DNA of 47,104 bases from Methylobacillus sp. (lineage in GTDB: Bacteria > Pseudomonadota > Gammaproteobacteria > Burkholderiales > Methylophilaceae): contig JAITML010000064.1 in the NCBI GenBank assembly GCA_031277395.1, positions 1-47,104 of the forward strand, given 5' to 3'. Every line of letters begins with the position of its first letter. Position 1 is the first letter of the stretch. Both the position numbers and the translations under genes were made by a program. A model generated the notes under the pieces. The model did no database searches, was not told where the DNA came from, and saw only the letters and a program-made list of their open reading frames with translations. Below, piece by piece: positions 22,866 to 31,658 of this stretch.

Positions 22866-24749
22866 ATGTCATCATCCTCGCCCGTCCAGAAAACCAAAAC
22901 TCCCGTGCTTGCGCTGGCTGCGTTGGGGGTAATTTTCGGCGATATCGGCACCAGCCCGCTTTATACGATGAAGGAAGTGTTTGGCGGGCATCATCAGGTC
23001 GCTGTGACGCCGGATAATGTGATGGGTGTGATTTCGATGATTTTGTGGTCGCTCATCATGGTGGTCACGGTCAAGTATGTAATCTTCATGATGCGCGCCG
23101 ACAACCGCGGCGAAGGTGGCATTATGGCCTTGATCGCGCTGGCGACCCAGCAGGCCGGGCACAACCGGCTCAAACTGCGCTTCATCACGCTCGCAGGCAT
23201 CATAGGCGCCAGCATGTTTTTTGCGGACGGCATGGTGACGCCGGCGATTACCGTGCTCTCCGCAGTCGAAGGTCTGGAGGTTGTCGCCGCCAACCTGGGT
23301 ATGTGGGTCATTCCGATTACTCTCACCGTGCTGCTGATCCTGTTTTCCGTGCAGCGTCACGGCACCGCTACGGTCGGCAAACTGTTCGGCCCCATCATGA
23401 TGCTCTGGTTTCTGTCGCTGGGCGCGCTGGGTATCATCAACATCGTGCACAATCCCGATATATTGTGGGCACTCAATCCGCTGCATGCCGTGCATTTCTT
23501 CACCAACAATCACTGGCTGGCGTTTCTCACGCTGGGCGCAGTTGTGTTGTCGGTTACGGGCGGTGAAGCGCTGTATGCGGATATGGGGCACTTTGGCCGC
23601 GTGCCCATCCGCTATGCCTGGTTCTTTCTGGTGCTGCCCTGCCTCATGCTCAATTATTTCGGTCAGGGCGCATTGCTGTTGCACGATGCGTCCGCCGTGA
23701 AAAATCCCTTCTATCTGCTCGCACCGACAGAGATACTGATGCCCCTGATCGTGCTGACAACCATGGCAACGGTGATCGCGTCGCAGTCGGTGATTTCCGG
23801 CACATTTTCGATTGCGCGTCAGGCATTCCAGCTTGGTTTCATGCCGCGCACGCTGGTCACGCATACTTCCGAAAGCGAAGCCGGACAGATTTATCTGCCT
23901 AAGGTGAACTGGGCGCTCATGGTAGGCGTGATGACACTGGTGCTGTTTTTCCAGAACTCATCCAATCTCGCCGCCGCTTATGGCATTGCGGTCACGGGCG
24001 ACATGATCATCACCACGCTGCTTGCTTCGCTGGTATTCCACAGCGTATGGAAATGGAGCTGGGCAAAAACTCTCGCGCTGACCGGGGTGTTCTTCACCAT
24101 AGACCTCGCCTTCTTCAGCGCCAACGTGCTGAAAATCCCTGCGGGCGGCTGGTTCCCGATACTGGTGGGCATTGTGCTGTTCACGCTCATGCTGACCTGG
24201 AAGCGCGGTCGCGAATTGCTGTACAAGCGCCTCAAGGATGACGCGATGCATCTCGACAGCCTCATTGAAGCTCTGGGCGTTCATCCGCCCACCCGCGTGC
24301 CGGGGACGGCGGTTTTCATGACGCCCAATCCGTATGGTGTGCCGCATGCGCTGCTGCATAATCTCAAACACAACAAAGTGCTGCACGAGCAAATCGTGCT
24401 GCTGACGATAAAATACGAAGACGTGCCGCACTCCGACAAAAACGACCGGCTCATCGTCGAGGAGTTGCCGCATGGGTTCTATCGCGTGCAGGTTCAATAC
24501 GGCTTCATGGATGAGCCCAATCTGCCGCGTGATCTGGAGCATTGCGCCGAGAAGGGTCTGCCGCTGGAGTTGATGGATACGTCCTTCTTCATCGGCAAGG
24601 AAATTCTCATCGCGCGGCGCGGCGCGCCTTTCGCCTTCTGGCGTCAAAAGCTGTTTGTTGGTATGTTTCGTAATGCGAGCAGCATCACCGACCACCTCAA
24701 GCTGCCGCCCAATCGCGTGGTTGAACTGGGGTCGCAACTTACACTGTAA
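22866..24749 (+). CDS. kup: Low-affinity potassium transporter Kup
   Basis: A 627-residue KUP/HAK/KT-type K+:H+ symporter of the inner membrane. It starts with a short cytosolic N-terminus, then the family signature LGVIFGDIGTSPLYTMKEVF in TM1. Twelve TM helices follow (including ASMFFADGMVTPAITVLSAVEG and SVTGGEALYADMGHFG), and a cytosolic C-terminal domain from about residue 460. ATG 22866 is preferred to the TTG three bases before it; GGAAAG lies upstream. The length is normal and all signature motifs are intact. It stands alone, between the kptA/REP-B border and the M48 gene. Confidence 0.95.
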   Translation: MSSSSPVQKTKTPVLALAALGVIFGDIGTSPLYTMKEVFGGHHQVAVTPDNVMGVISMILWSLIMVVTVKYVIFMMRADNRGEGGIMALIALATQQAGHNRLKLRFITLAGIIGASMFFADGMVTPAITVLSAVEGLEVVAANLGMWVIPITLTVLLILFSVQRHGTATVGKLFGPIMMLWFLSLGALGIINIVHNPDILWALNPLHAVHFFTNNHWLAFLTLGAVVLSVTGGEALYADMGHFGRVPIRYAWFFLVLPCLMLNYFGQGALLLHDASAVKNPFYLLAPTEILMPLIVLTTMATVIASQSVISGTFSIARQAFQLGFMPRTLVTHTSESEAGQIYLPKVNWALMVGVMTLVLFFQNSSNLAAAYGIAVTGDMIITTLLASLVFHSVWKWSWAKTLALTGVFFTIDLAFFSANVLKIPAGGWFPILVGIVLFTLMLTWKRGRELLYKRLKDDAMHLDSLIEALGVHPPTRVPGTAVFMTPNPYGVPHALLHNLKHNKVLHEQIVLLTIKYEDVPHSDKNDRLIVEELPHGFYRVQVQYGFMDEPNLPRDLEHCAEKGLPLELMDTSFFIGKEILIARRGAPFAFWRQKLFVGMFRNASSITDHLKLPPNRVVELGSQLTL

Positions 24750-24779
24750 TCAAACTCTTGCACTTTCGGGAGAACTGTC

Positions 24780-25634
24780 ATGAAAAATACGTTATTAGCC
24801 TTGCTTCTCGCGCTGTTGCTTGCCGGATGCGCCACCACGCAGACCACCAATTCCGGTGCAGTCGGCGTTGACCGCAAACAATATGTGGGCCTGGTCAGCG
24901 AGGAAGAGGCCGTGCAGCAATCCGCCCTCGCCTATCAACAGGTCGTGAAGGATGCCGAAGCCAAAAAACTGCTCAATCCAGACAGCACGGAAACCAAGCG
25001 CGTGCGCGCCATCGGCCAGCGTCTCATCGCGCAGGTCGGCGTGTTCCGCGAAGACGCGCTCAATTGGGACTGGCAGATCAATGTGATGGAGAGCGAGGAG
25101 GTCAATGCCTACTGCATGGCCGGTGGCAAGATCATGGTTTATACCGGCTTGCTCGACAAGATCAAACCCTCTGACGACGAGCTTGCGGCAGTCATGGGAC
25201 ACGAAATTTCGCACGCGCTGCGCGAGCATGTGCGCGAGCAAATGTCACGCGCCAAAGCCCAGCAATATGGCTTGCTCGGCCTGGCCGCGATCATCGGCAT
25301 CTCGACAAAAAGCACCGACAACGCAATGGCCGGCCTCGCCGTTGGCGGAACGCTGGCCACCGTCGCGCTCACGCTGCCCAACAGTCGCACTGCCGAAAAC
25401 GAGGCCGATGGCATGGGTCTGGAACTCATGGCGCGCGCCGGATACGACCCCAACGCCGCGCTCACGCTATGGCAAAAAATGAACTCTCTGGGCGGCGCGA
25501 AACCGGCGGAATTTCTCAGCACCCACCCTTCCGATCAAACGCGCATGGATAACATCAAAGGACTCATTCCCAAAGTGATGCCGTTATACGACGAAGCCAA
25601 ACGCCCCGGCTCGGTTTCACAGAAGAAAAAATAA
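24780..25634 (+). CDS. M48 family metalloprotease lipoprotein
   Basis: A 284-residue lipoprotein with the lipobox LLAGC (C17) and an M48 zinc protease domain. HEISH at residues 141-145 supplies two zinc ligands and the catalytic Glu; ENEAD at 206-210 supplies the third ligand. The family closing motif FLSTHPSDQTRMDNI is present. It is similar in plan to E. coli LoiP/YcaL, which act in outer-membrane protein quality control in the periplasm. A good GGGAGAA site precedes the ATG, 30 bp after kup. The exact orthologue cannot be chosen from sequence reading alone. Confidence 0.88.
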   Translation: MKNTLLALLLALLLAGCATTQTTNSGAVGVDRKQYVGLVSEEEAVQQSALAYQQVVKDAEAKKLLNPDSTETKRVRAIGQRLIAQVGVFREDALNWDWQINVMESEEVNAYCMAGGKIMVYTGLLDKIKPSDDELAAVMGHEISHALREHVREQMSRAKAQQYGLLGLAAIIGISTKSTDNAMAGLAVGGTLATVALTLPNSRTAENEADGMGLELMARAGYDPNAALTLWQKMNSLGGAKPAEFLSTHPSDQTRMDNIKGLIPKVMPLYDEAKRPGSVSQKKK

Positions 25635-25656
25635 TATCGGGAATGCATTGGTTTGG

Positions 25657-25688
25657 AACGCGATGCCAAGGCATCGCGTTTTTATTTT
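25657..25688 (+). terminator. Rho-independent terminator after the M48 gene
   Basis: AACGCGATGCC and GGCATCGCGTT form an 11-bp stem with an AA loop, followed by TTTATTTT. It lies 23 bp after the stop of the protease gene and before the convergent piuC end. Confidence 0.85.
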
Positions 25689-25700
25689 GGTCGGCTTGAT

Positions 25701-26384
25701 TCAGCTTTCCGCCCAAAGCCGCAGCAGATTGTGATAGGTGCCGGTGAGTGAGACGACCGCTTTGTCCGTTTCGCCCACGGATTGCCGCAGTTGCAGCAGC
25801 GCCATATCCATGTCGAACAACATGCGGCGCTGTTGCGCGTCGCGCACCATGCTTTGAATGAACATGAAACTCGCGAGGCGGACGCCGTGCGTGACCGGCG
25901 TAACCTGATGCACGGAGGTTGAAGGATAGACAACGAGATGGCCTGCGGGAAGTTTCACGCGCTGGCTGCCGAAGGTATCCTCCACGAGCAGCTCGCCGCC
26001 TTCGTATTCGTCGGGCTCGGATAAAAACAATGTCGCGGAAACATCGGCGCGCACATAGCTGCCATTGGAATGCAGCCGCATCGCGCCATCGACATGCGCG
26101 CCGTAAAAATTGGCATCGTCACCGTAGCGGTTGAAAAACGGCGGCAATATCCGCAACGGCAATGCCGCCGCGAAAAAGAGCGGGCTGCGATTAAGCGCGG
26201 CAAGCACGAGGTGGCGCAGTTCCGGGAGTTGCGCGGCATCTTCCGGCAATTGTTTGTTGTTTTTGACATGTGCCGCCTGCATGCCCGCCGTGAGTCGACC
26301 ATCCGCCCAATCCGCTTGCGACAGTAATTGCCGGGCGCGGGCAATTTCATCGGTGGTGAGCAGGTCGGGGATTTGCAGCAACAT
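25701..26384 (-). CDS. piuC: PKHD-type Fe(II)/2-oxoglutarate hydroxylase (PiuC/YbiX)
   Basis: A 227-residue cytoplasmic dioxygenase. The iron triad is H97 and D99 (in YGAHVDGAM) and H159 (in TSVHQVTPV); R169 binds 2-oxoglutarate. The N-terminal LLQIPDLLTTDEIARAR and the C-terminal domain are typical of YbiX. In many proteobacteria it is paired with a Fiu/PiuA siderophore receptor and repressed by Fur. Here it begins one base after the receptor stop and is the last gene of the tonB-fiu-piuC operon. Its substrate is unknown; a role in processing catechol siderophore is usually inferred. Confidence 0.92.
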   Translation of the reverse strand: MLLQIPDLLTTDEIARARQLLSQADWADGRLTAGMQAAHVKNNKQLPEDAAQLPELRHLVLAALNRSPLFFAAALPLRILPPFFNRYGDDANFYGAHVDGAMRLHSNGSYVRADVSATLFLSEPDEYEGGELLVEDTFGSQRVKLPAGHLVVYPSTSVHQVTPVTHGVRLASFMFIQSMVRDAQQRRMLFDMDMALLQLRQSVGETDKAVVSLTGTYHNLLRLWAES

Positions 26385-28544
26385 TCAGAACTTGTACTCC
26401 GTGGTCAGGATGGCTTGGCGGCGGTTGCCGGGAACAGAGAAGGCGCCGTTGAGATAGATGGCGTCATAATACTCCTTGTCCAGCACATTTTTCACGTTGA
26501 GGCGCACTGCCCATTGCGCGCCTTCGTAAGCGAGCATGGCATCGACGCGGGCGTAGCCGGGAGCCTTGTTCGGCGGCCAGTTGAGCGCCGTGGTGCTGGC
26601 ATTGTAGGCGTAGCGCTCACCCACCGCGTTGACGCCGCCGCCGACACGCCAGTTGCCGAGAAATTTATATGTCGTCCACACATTGAAGGTATAGCTCGGC
26701 GTATTGGAAGGCCGTTTGCCTTCAACCGCCGGATCGGCATAAGTCATCACACCCGTTGTCGCGTCAACATTGGCTGCGCCTCTGATGATTTCCGCATCCA
26801 TCAAGGCCAGGCCGGCAAATACCTCCCAGTTGTTGGTCACGCGACCCGCAACCTCAAATTCCAGACCATCCGTGCGGCGTTCGCGCGTGAGTATTGTGGT
26901 GGTGGATTCCAGATCGGCGTTGCGTTCCCAGTATTTGGTCGTGCGGTAAAGCGCCACGCGAAACGCGAGATCGCCACCGAAGAACAAATATTTCGCGCCC
27001 ATTTCCGCGGTCTTGCTGGTTTCGGGCGGCAAGGGCGCCACCGTCAACTGGTAAAGATCGCCGGTAGGGCTGAATGCGTCGCTCCAGCTCACATAATAAT
27101 GCGCCGCGTCGCTTGGATGCCAGGAAAGCCCGGCGCGATAGCTGTTTTCGCCATAATTCAATTTGAATTTGGGCGACGTGGGGTTCGAATAATCCGCGCG
27201 CAATTCGTCGCGCCGCACACCCAGAGTCAGATCCCACTGGGGAATGAACTCTATGGTGTCCTGCACATAGGCGGCGTAGTTGTCGGCTTCGTAAGTGGTA
27301 TAGTCACCGGTGCCGACATAAGGCTTGAAGTAAATCCCGCTCGCATTGGTGAACTGCTGCAACTGGCGACGCGAAGAATCTTCCCGGAGATATTCCGCAC
27401 CCACGAGGAATTGGTGTTTCATGCCTGCGAAATCAAAACTGGTGTTGAAGTCGTTTTGCAATTCCGTGGTGCGGTAATCCGACATGCGCGTTTGGTTTCC
27501 GGGTGGTACGCTGATGTAGTCAGCTCGCGGCAGATTGTTCTCATTCGGTGTTTTCGCCCAGTACGAGCGTTCATAATTGCCGTGCCTGAGTTGCGCGCGC
27601 CATTGCGTATCTTCGGAAAATTTGTGGGTGAAGATGAGCGTACCCATGCGCGTCACGCTGTCGTCGAAGTTTTTGTTGCCACCATAAAACACGGAATCAT
27701 CAATGTTGCCGCCCGCCACGTCGCGGTCTATGGGGCGCCCGTTGAAAAACGAAACGCCATAATCCGGCACATCTCTGGTTTCGGTACGCACATAATTGAG
27801 GAACAATTCATTCGCCGTGCCTATGCCCGCACCGAAGCTGACGGCGATGCCTTGTCGATCCAGTTCGGGATGATCGTCATTCGACGGATTCTTGCGGTAC
27901 GATTCCTCGTAACGGCTCATCACATTAACGCGAAGCGCTGCCGTATCGGTGAGCTGCCGCTTGAAATCGCCCGTGAACTGGCGGTAATTCCACTCACCCA
28001 GACTCGCGGAAATGACGTTCTCGTTTTCCAGCTCGGCCATTTTGGAGACTTGATTAATCACGCCGCCCGCCTGTCCACGCCCAAACAGCATGGCGGCTGA
28101 GCCGCGCAGCACATCGACTTGTTCCAGATTGAAAGTTTCGCGGTTGTATTGCGCGGTATCGCGCATGCCGTCGAGATAGGTGTCGCCAAACGTGTAAAAC
28201 CCGCGCAACAGCATGTTGTCGCCCGAGCGCCCGCCTTCCGCCGCGTTGAAGGTCAGACCGGATACGTTGCGTAGCGCGTCCTTGAGGCTATCCACCTGCT
28301 GATCGCGCATCAGGCCATCAGTTACCGTGGTCACTGCCTGCGGAATATCGTGCGGATCCTGTTCTGTCTTGCCGACGCGCGTTTTGTCGGCGCGGTAGCC
28401 TTGCTCGGTATCGACATTCACATCGACTTTCACCGTGGGCAGCACCACATCCGTCTCCGCCGCCATCGTATTGAGTGAAAATCCGCCCGCCATCAATGCC
28501 GCGCCCAGCGGCAACAGCGGCACGGTCATGGACTTGCTTTTCAT
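26385..28544 (-). CDS. fiu: TonB-dependent siderophore receptor, Fiu-like
   Basis: A 719-residue outer-membrane receptor. It has a signal peptide (LLPLGAALMAGGFSLNTMAA), a TonB-box-like start (ETDVVLPTVKV), a plug domain (GKTEQDPHDIPQAVTTV, LRNVSGLTFNAAEGGRSGDN, VDVLRGSAAMLFGRGQAGG) and a 22-strand barrel ending in YKF. The plug motifs and the pairing with piuC point to a catecholate receptor such as Fiu. It lies 35 bp after tonB and directly before piuC. A 590-codon open frame on the opposite strand is a composition artefact. Confidence 0.9.
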   Translation of the reverse strand: MKSKSMTVPLLPLGAALMAGGFSLNTMAAETDVVLPTVKVDVNVDTEQGYRADKTRVGKTEQDPHDIPQAVTTVTDGLMRDQQVDSLKDALRNVSGLTFNAAEGGRSGDNMLLRGFYTFGDTYLDGMRDTAQYNRETFNLEQVDVLRGSAAMLFGRGQAGGVINQVSKMAELENENVISASLGEWNYRQFTGDFKRQLTDTAALRVNVMSRYEESYRKNPSNDDHPELDRQGIAVSFGAGIGTANELFLNYVRTETRDVPDYGVSFFNGRPIDRDVAGGNIDDSVFYGGNKNFDDSVTRMGTLIFTHKFSEDTQWRAQLRHGNYERSYWAKTPNENNLPRADYISVPPGNQTRMSDYRTTELQNDFNTSFDFAGMKHQFLVGAEYLREDSSRRQLQQFTNASGIYFKPYVGTGDYTTYEADNYAAYVQDTIEFIPQWDLTLGVRRDELRADYSNPTSPKFKLNYGENSYRAGLSWHPSDAAHYYVSWSDAFSPTGDLYQLTVAPLPPETSKTAEMGAKYLFFGGDLAFRVALYRTTKYWERNADLESTTTILTRERRTDGLEFEVAGRVTNNWEVFAGLALMDAEIIRGAANVDATTGVMTYADPAVEGKRPSNTPSYTFNVWTTYKFLGNWRVGGGVNAVGERYAYNASTTALNWPPNKAPGYARVDAMLAYEGAQWAVRLNVKNVLDKEYYDAIYLNGAFSVPGNRRQAILTTEYKF

Positions 28545-28579
28545 GTACTGCTCTCCCCTAAATTAACTTTTAAAACTGG

Positions 28580-29329
28580 TCAGCTTTTCAAACTGAACTG
28601 TATTGGTACAAAAACCCACGCATCCACAGGTGTATCACCCTTGCGCGCAGGTATGAATTTCCACTGCTTTACGGTTTCCAGCGCGGCATTATCCAGCCGC
28701 TCGAAACCGCTGCTTTTATTGAGATTGACCTCCAGCGCCGCGCCTGTCGCGGAGACATGCACATGCAGGGAAACCACGCCATGTTCCTTCGCCTTTCTGG
28801 AAAGCGGCGGCACCGGCGGCGCGGGATTGTCGAGATAGGCCGCATCAAAACGCGGCTGCACGAGAACGGCTTCGGCAACCGGTTCCGCTTTCGCTACTTC
28901 CGTTTGCGCCACCTCCGCTTGCGGCGGCGCGGAAGGCAGCGGCTCGGCCGCAACAGCAACTGGCTGCGGCTCCGGTTGGGTGACCGCCACGGATTCCACA
29001 ATTTTCTCAGGCTGAGTTTCGACTTTTTTCACGACCGGCGTGGGTGTTGTCGGTACCGGCGTCGGCGGAACAACCTCCGGCGCAGGCGCCACGGGCGTGG
29101 GCTCCGGCGCGAGCAGCGTGACCGTGAGAGGCAGCACGGGTGAAGTAATTTCAGGCTGATGCTGAACCAGCGCGAACATGGCCAGCACATGCACCGCAAT
29201 CGCAATCGCCAACGCTTTTGGCATGGTGCGCGATTCGCCCGCCTTGACCGCGACAGAAGCAACCCGGCACGTCGTTTCGAGTGCGGGCTCGGCAGTCAAA
29301 AATGAAGCGGTTGCAGTATAAGAGCTCAT
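28580..29329 (-). CDS. tonB: TonB family energy transducer
   Basis: A 249-residue TonB. A 35-residue cytosolic start is followed by an anchor helix (ALAIAIAVHVLAMFALV, with the His that works with ExbBD), a long Pro/Val/Glu periplasmic rod (about 60-160) and the C-terminal domain (YLDNPAPPVPPLSRKAKEHG, VSLHVHVSATG, VKQWKFIPARKG). It couples the proton-motive force to the receptor encoded next in the operon. No exbB or exbD lies in the window. A shorter start at MPKALAIA (29224) is possible. A Fur box covers the promoter 47 bp upstream. Confidence 0.88.
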   Translation of the reverse strand: MSSYTATASFLTAEPALETTCRVASVAVKAGESRTMPKALAIAIAVHVLAMFALVQHQPEITSPVLPLTVTLLAPEPTPVAPAPEVVPPTPVPTTPTPVVKKVETQPEKIVESVAVTQPEPQPVAVAAEPLPSAPPQAEVAQTEVAKAEPVAEAVLVQPRFDAAYLDNPAPPVPPLSRKAKEHGVVSLHVHVSATGAALEVNLNKSSGFERLDNAALETVKQWKFIPARKGDTPVDAWVFVPIQFSLKS

Positions 29330-29375
29330 GTCTATCGTCGAAGGTAAATGGTGTCATCACCAAACAGTTTTGTTA

Positions 29376-29403
29376 ATGATAATGATTATTAATAAGATGT
29401 CAA
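29376..29403 (-). promoter_or_regulatory. Fur-controlled promoter of tonB-fiu-piuC
   Basis: On the minus strand TTGACA (29398-29403) and TATCAT (29376-29381) are spaced by 16 bp. TGATAATGATTATTA at 29377-29391 (plus strand) matches the Fur 7-1-7 consensus TGATAATNATTATCA at all but one defined position, and covers the -10. Iron repression of the operon is a strong inference. Confidence 0.85.
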
Positions 29404-29524
29404 CATTTTTTGCTGCAGGAAGTTATGTCGCCCGCTCCGCCCTCATCCACACATGGATAAAGAGAATAAGCAGCATAATCAGTGAGTTGCGCGTGAAATT
29501 CGCGCGAAATGACGGAAAGAACGC

Positions 29525-30721
29525 TTATCGGGCGTAGATATAACTCCGATTAAACGGATATTCCTGCGTCCCGCCTTCGCGCGCCTTGCCGCCGAGTATC
29601 TGAAACAGCGCGAGCCAGTTGCGTTCAAAAGCGTAGGCGGAACCGGCCATGTAGATGCGCCAGATGCGGTATTTTTGTTCGCCTATCATTTCCAGTGCTT
29701 GTTGCTGCACATCTTCAAGGCGGTTCACCCAGTGCCAAAGCGTTTTTGCATAGTGCGGTCGCAGATTTTCCGCGTCCAGCGGTTCCAGCCCGGCGCGCGC
29801 CATTTCCGCAATCACGTGGGAAACGTGGGTGAGCTCACCGCCAGGGAAGACGTACTCCTCGACGAAATCGGAAATGCCGCTGCCCAAGCCTTCCGCATCA
29901 AGCGCAGCGGAGGTAATGCCGTGATTCATCACGAGACCGCCGGGACGGAGCAACCGCTGGATTTTTCCGAAGTATTCGGGCAGATTGCGCCGTCCGACGT
30001 GCTCAAACATGCCGACGCTGGCGATTTTGTCGTAGGGATGATCTTCGGGAACATCGCGATAATCCATGAGTTTGACTTCGACTTTTCCGTTCAACCCGCG
30101 CCGCTCAATTTCTTGAAGCACATACTCATGCTGGTTTTCCGAGAGCGTGATACCGGTGGCGGTTACGCCGTACTTTTCCGCCGCGCGCAGAACAAGCCCG
30201 CCCCAGCCGCAGCCGATATCGAGAAACCGTTCGCCGGGCTGGAGCATGAGTTTTTTGCAGATATGATCGAGCTTGCTTTCCTGCGCGGTATCGAGGCTGT
30301 CATTCGGATGTTCAAAATAGGCGCAGGAATAGACCCGGTTGCGATCCAGCCACAACGCATAGAAATCGTTGGAAACGTCGTAGTGATAGGCGATGTTGCG
30401 GCGGTCGCGATTGCGTGTGTGCCGCCACCAGTACCAATTCACTCCGCGCCGGTTGACCGGCGTTTCGGCATTGCACAATGTGCGGCCAAGCTCAAGAATG
30501 TCGCGCGGCTTGCCGCGCAAATCGATCCAGCCCTCCACATAGGCGCGCGCCAAACCGCCCAGACTGGGCTTGGCCAACACGCGCAGCGCGCGGGAATCGG
30601 AAATATACATATGAACAGCAGGCGCTGCTCCGGAGATCACCTCACCATCCCAGAGATGCACGGCCAGCGGCAATCCGCGCAGCTTCTCCGTGGCCAGCTT
30701 GAGCATTACGTTTTTCGGCAT
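29525..30721 (-). CDS. cfa: Cyclopropane-fatty-acyl-phospholipid synthase family
   Basis: A 398-residue SAM-dependent enzyme that adds a methylene group to unsaturated acyl chains of membrane lipids. The N-terminal lipid-binding part (1-100) is followed by YHYDVSNDFYALWLD, the YSCAYF motif (131-136), the SAM site LDIGCGWGG (167-175) and VGMFEHVG with the conserved Glu. The C-terminal WRIYMAGSAYAFE is typical. The length agrees with the family. It is divergent from ahpC across 230 bp, and downstream of it lies the tonB promoter region. No partner genes of the cfa-associated type are next to it. Confidence 0.92.
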   Translation of the reverse strand: MPKNVMLKLATEKLRGLPLAVHLWDGEVISGAAPAVHMYISDSRALRVLAKPSLGGLARAYVEGWIDLRGKPRDILELGRTLCNAETPVNRRGVNWYWWRHTRNRDRRNIAYHYDVSNDFYALWLDRNRVYSCAYFEHPNDSLDTAQESKLDHICKKLMLQPGERFLDIGCGWGGLVLRAAEKYGVTATGITLSENQHEYVLQEIERRGLNGKVEVKLMDYRDVPEDHPYDKIASVGMFEHVGRRNLPEYFGKIQRLLRPGGLVMNHGITSAALDAEGLGSGISDFVEEYVFPGGELTHVSHVIAEMARAGLEPLDAENLRPHYAKTLWHWVNRLEDVQQQALEMIGEQKYRIWRIYMAGSAYAFERNWLALFQILGGKAREGGTQEYPFNRSYIYAR

Positions 30722-30848
30722 TTCTCGTCGCCTCCCTTATCGCGAGCTGTTTTGGCGATTAAATCATATTGATAACTTTGCTTCACTACTTCTTGGGTAG
30801 TACGCAAACCATCCAATACGCAAAATGCTCAATACATAGTTTCAATTG

Positions 30849-30869
30849 AATTGATAAAAATAATCAATT
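30849..30869. promoter_or_regulatory. Inverted repeat in the cfa/ahpC divergent region
   Basis: AATTGAT (30849-30855) and ATCAATT (30863-30869) are perfect arms spaced by 7 bp in an AT-rich stretch 83 bp before ahpC. A TTGATA (-35-like) starts in the left arm and TATTAA follows 18 bp later. This could be a regulator site for peroxide genes, but the tetranucleotide spacing of a classical OxyR site is not met. Confidence 0.35.
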
Positions 30870-30951
30870 TGCACTATTAATGCCAGCCTCCTAGAATACA
30901 TTCCGTTGTAATTAAATTCGTAAGTTCAACCCAACCATGATGGAGAAAACA

Positions 30952-31515
30952 ATGTCCCTGATTAATACCCAAGTTCAACCGTTCAAGGCGCAAGCGTTCC
31001 ACAACGGCAAATTTATCGAAGTGAGCGATGCCAGCCTCAAGGGCAAATGGTCGGTCGTGATTTTCATGCCCGCCGCGTTCACCTTCAATTGCCCGACCGA
31101 AGTGGAAGACGCCGCCGACAACTACGCCGAATTCCAGAAACTCGGCGCCGAGGTGTACATCGTCACCACCGACACGCATTTCTCGCACAAGGTATGGCAC
31201 GAAACCTCGCCCGCCGTGGGCAAGGCCAAGTTCCCGCTGGTCGGCGACCCCACCCATGTGCTGACCAATGCGTTTGGCGTGCATATTCCGGAAGAAGGTC
31301 TGGCGCTGCGCGGTACCTTTGTGATCAATCCGGATGGCGTGATCAAGACGCTGGAAATTCACGATAACGCAATCGCGCGTGACGTGAAGGAAACCCTGCG
31401 CAAACTCAAGGCCGCGCAATACGTTGCCAACAATCCGGGCCAGGTTTGCCCGGCAAAGTGGAACGATGGCGCCAAGACGATCACTCCGTCGCTGGATCTG
31501 GTCGGCAAGATTTAA
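30952..31515 (+). CDS. ahpC: Alkyl hydroperoxide reductase peroxiredoxin subunit AhpC
   Basis: A 187-residue typical 2-Cys peroxiredoxin that reduces H2O2 and organic peroxides. The peroxidatic Cys is C47 in FTFNCPTEVED, and the resolving Cys is C166 in GQVCPAKWNDG. GGAG lies 7 bp before ATG 30952; starting there gives exactly the usual AhpC length, so the in-frame ATG at 30937 is not used. Its reductase, ahpF, follows after 143 bp that hold a REP-A pair. Confidence 0.95.
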   Translation: MSLINTQVQPFKAQAFHNGKFIEVSDASLKGKWSVVIFMPAAFTFNCPTEVEDAADNYAEFQKLGAEVYIVTTDTHFSHKVWHETSPAVGKAKFPLVGDPTHVLTNAFGVHIPEEGLALRGTFVINPDGVIKTLEIHDNAIARDVKETLRKLKAAQYVANNPGQVCPAKWNDGAKTITPSLDLVGKI

Positions 31516-31534
31516 ATCGCGAATCTTGTTTTTT

Positions 31535-31628
31535 AGCCTCTCTCTTTTGACGGGAGAGAGGCTGGAGAGAGGGTGAAAGTTGAAAATCACCCTCTCCCTA
31601 CCCTGTTCCCACAATGATGGGCAGGGCT
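31535..31628. repeat. Inverted REP-A pair between ahpC and ahpF
   Basis: Copy one (31535-31575) is CCTCTCTCTTTTGACGGGAG with an AGAGAGGGTGA tail. The opposite copy (31588-31628) starts CACCCTCTCCC and ends GGGCAGGGCTT, more diverged than the others. Placed between the two peroxide genes, it could stabilise the upstream ahpC message, giving more AhpC than AhpF. Confidence 0.7.
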
Positions 31629-31658
31629 TCTTTTAAAAATCATCCAAGGATACAGACC

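Noticed and set aside
26328-28100. 590-codon open frame on the plus strand, opposite fiu
   Set aside because: It mirrors a well-supported receptor gene; its translation is Arg/His-rich with no domain, as expected from GC-biased codons read backwards.
30835-30876. OxyR site before ahpC (ATAG...CTAT around an AT-rich core)
   Set aside because: The four tetranucleotides do not fall at the required 7-bp spacing; only the inner inverted repeat is reported.
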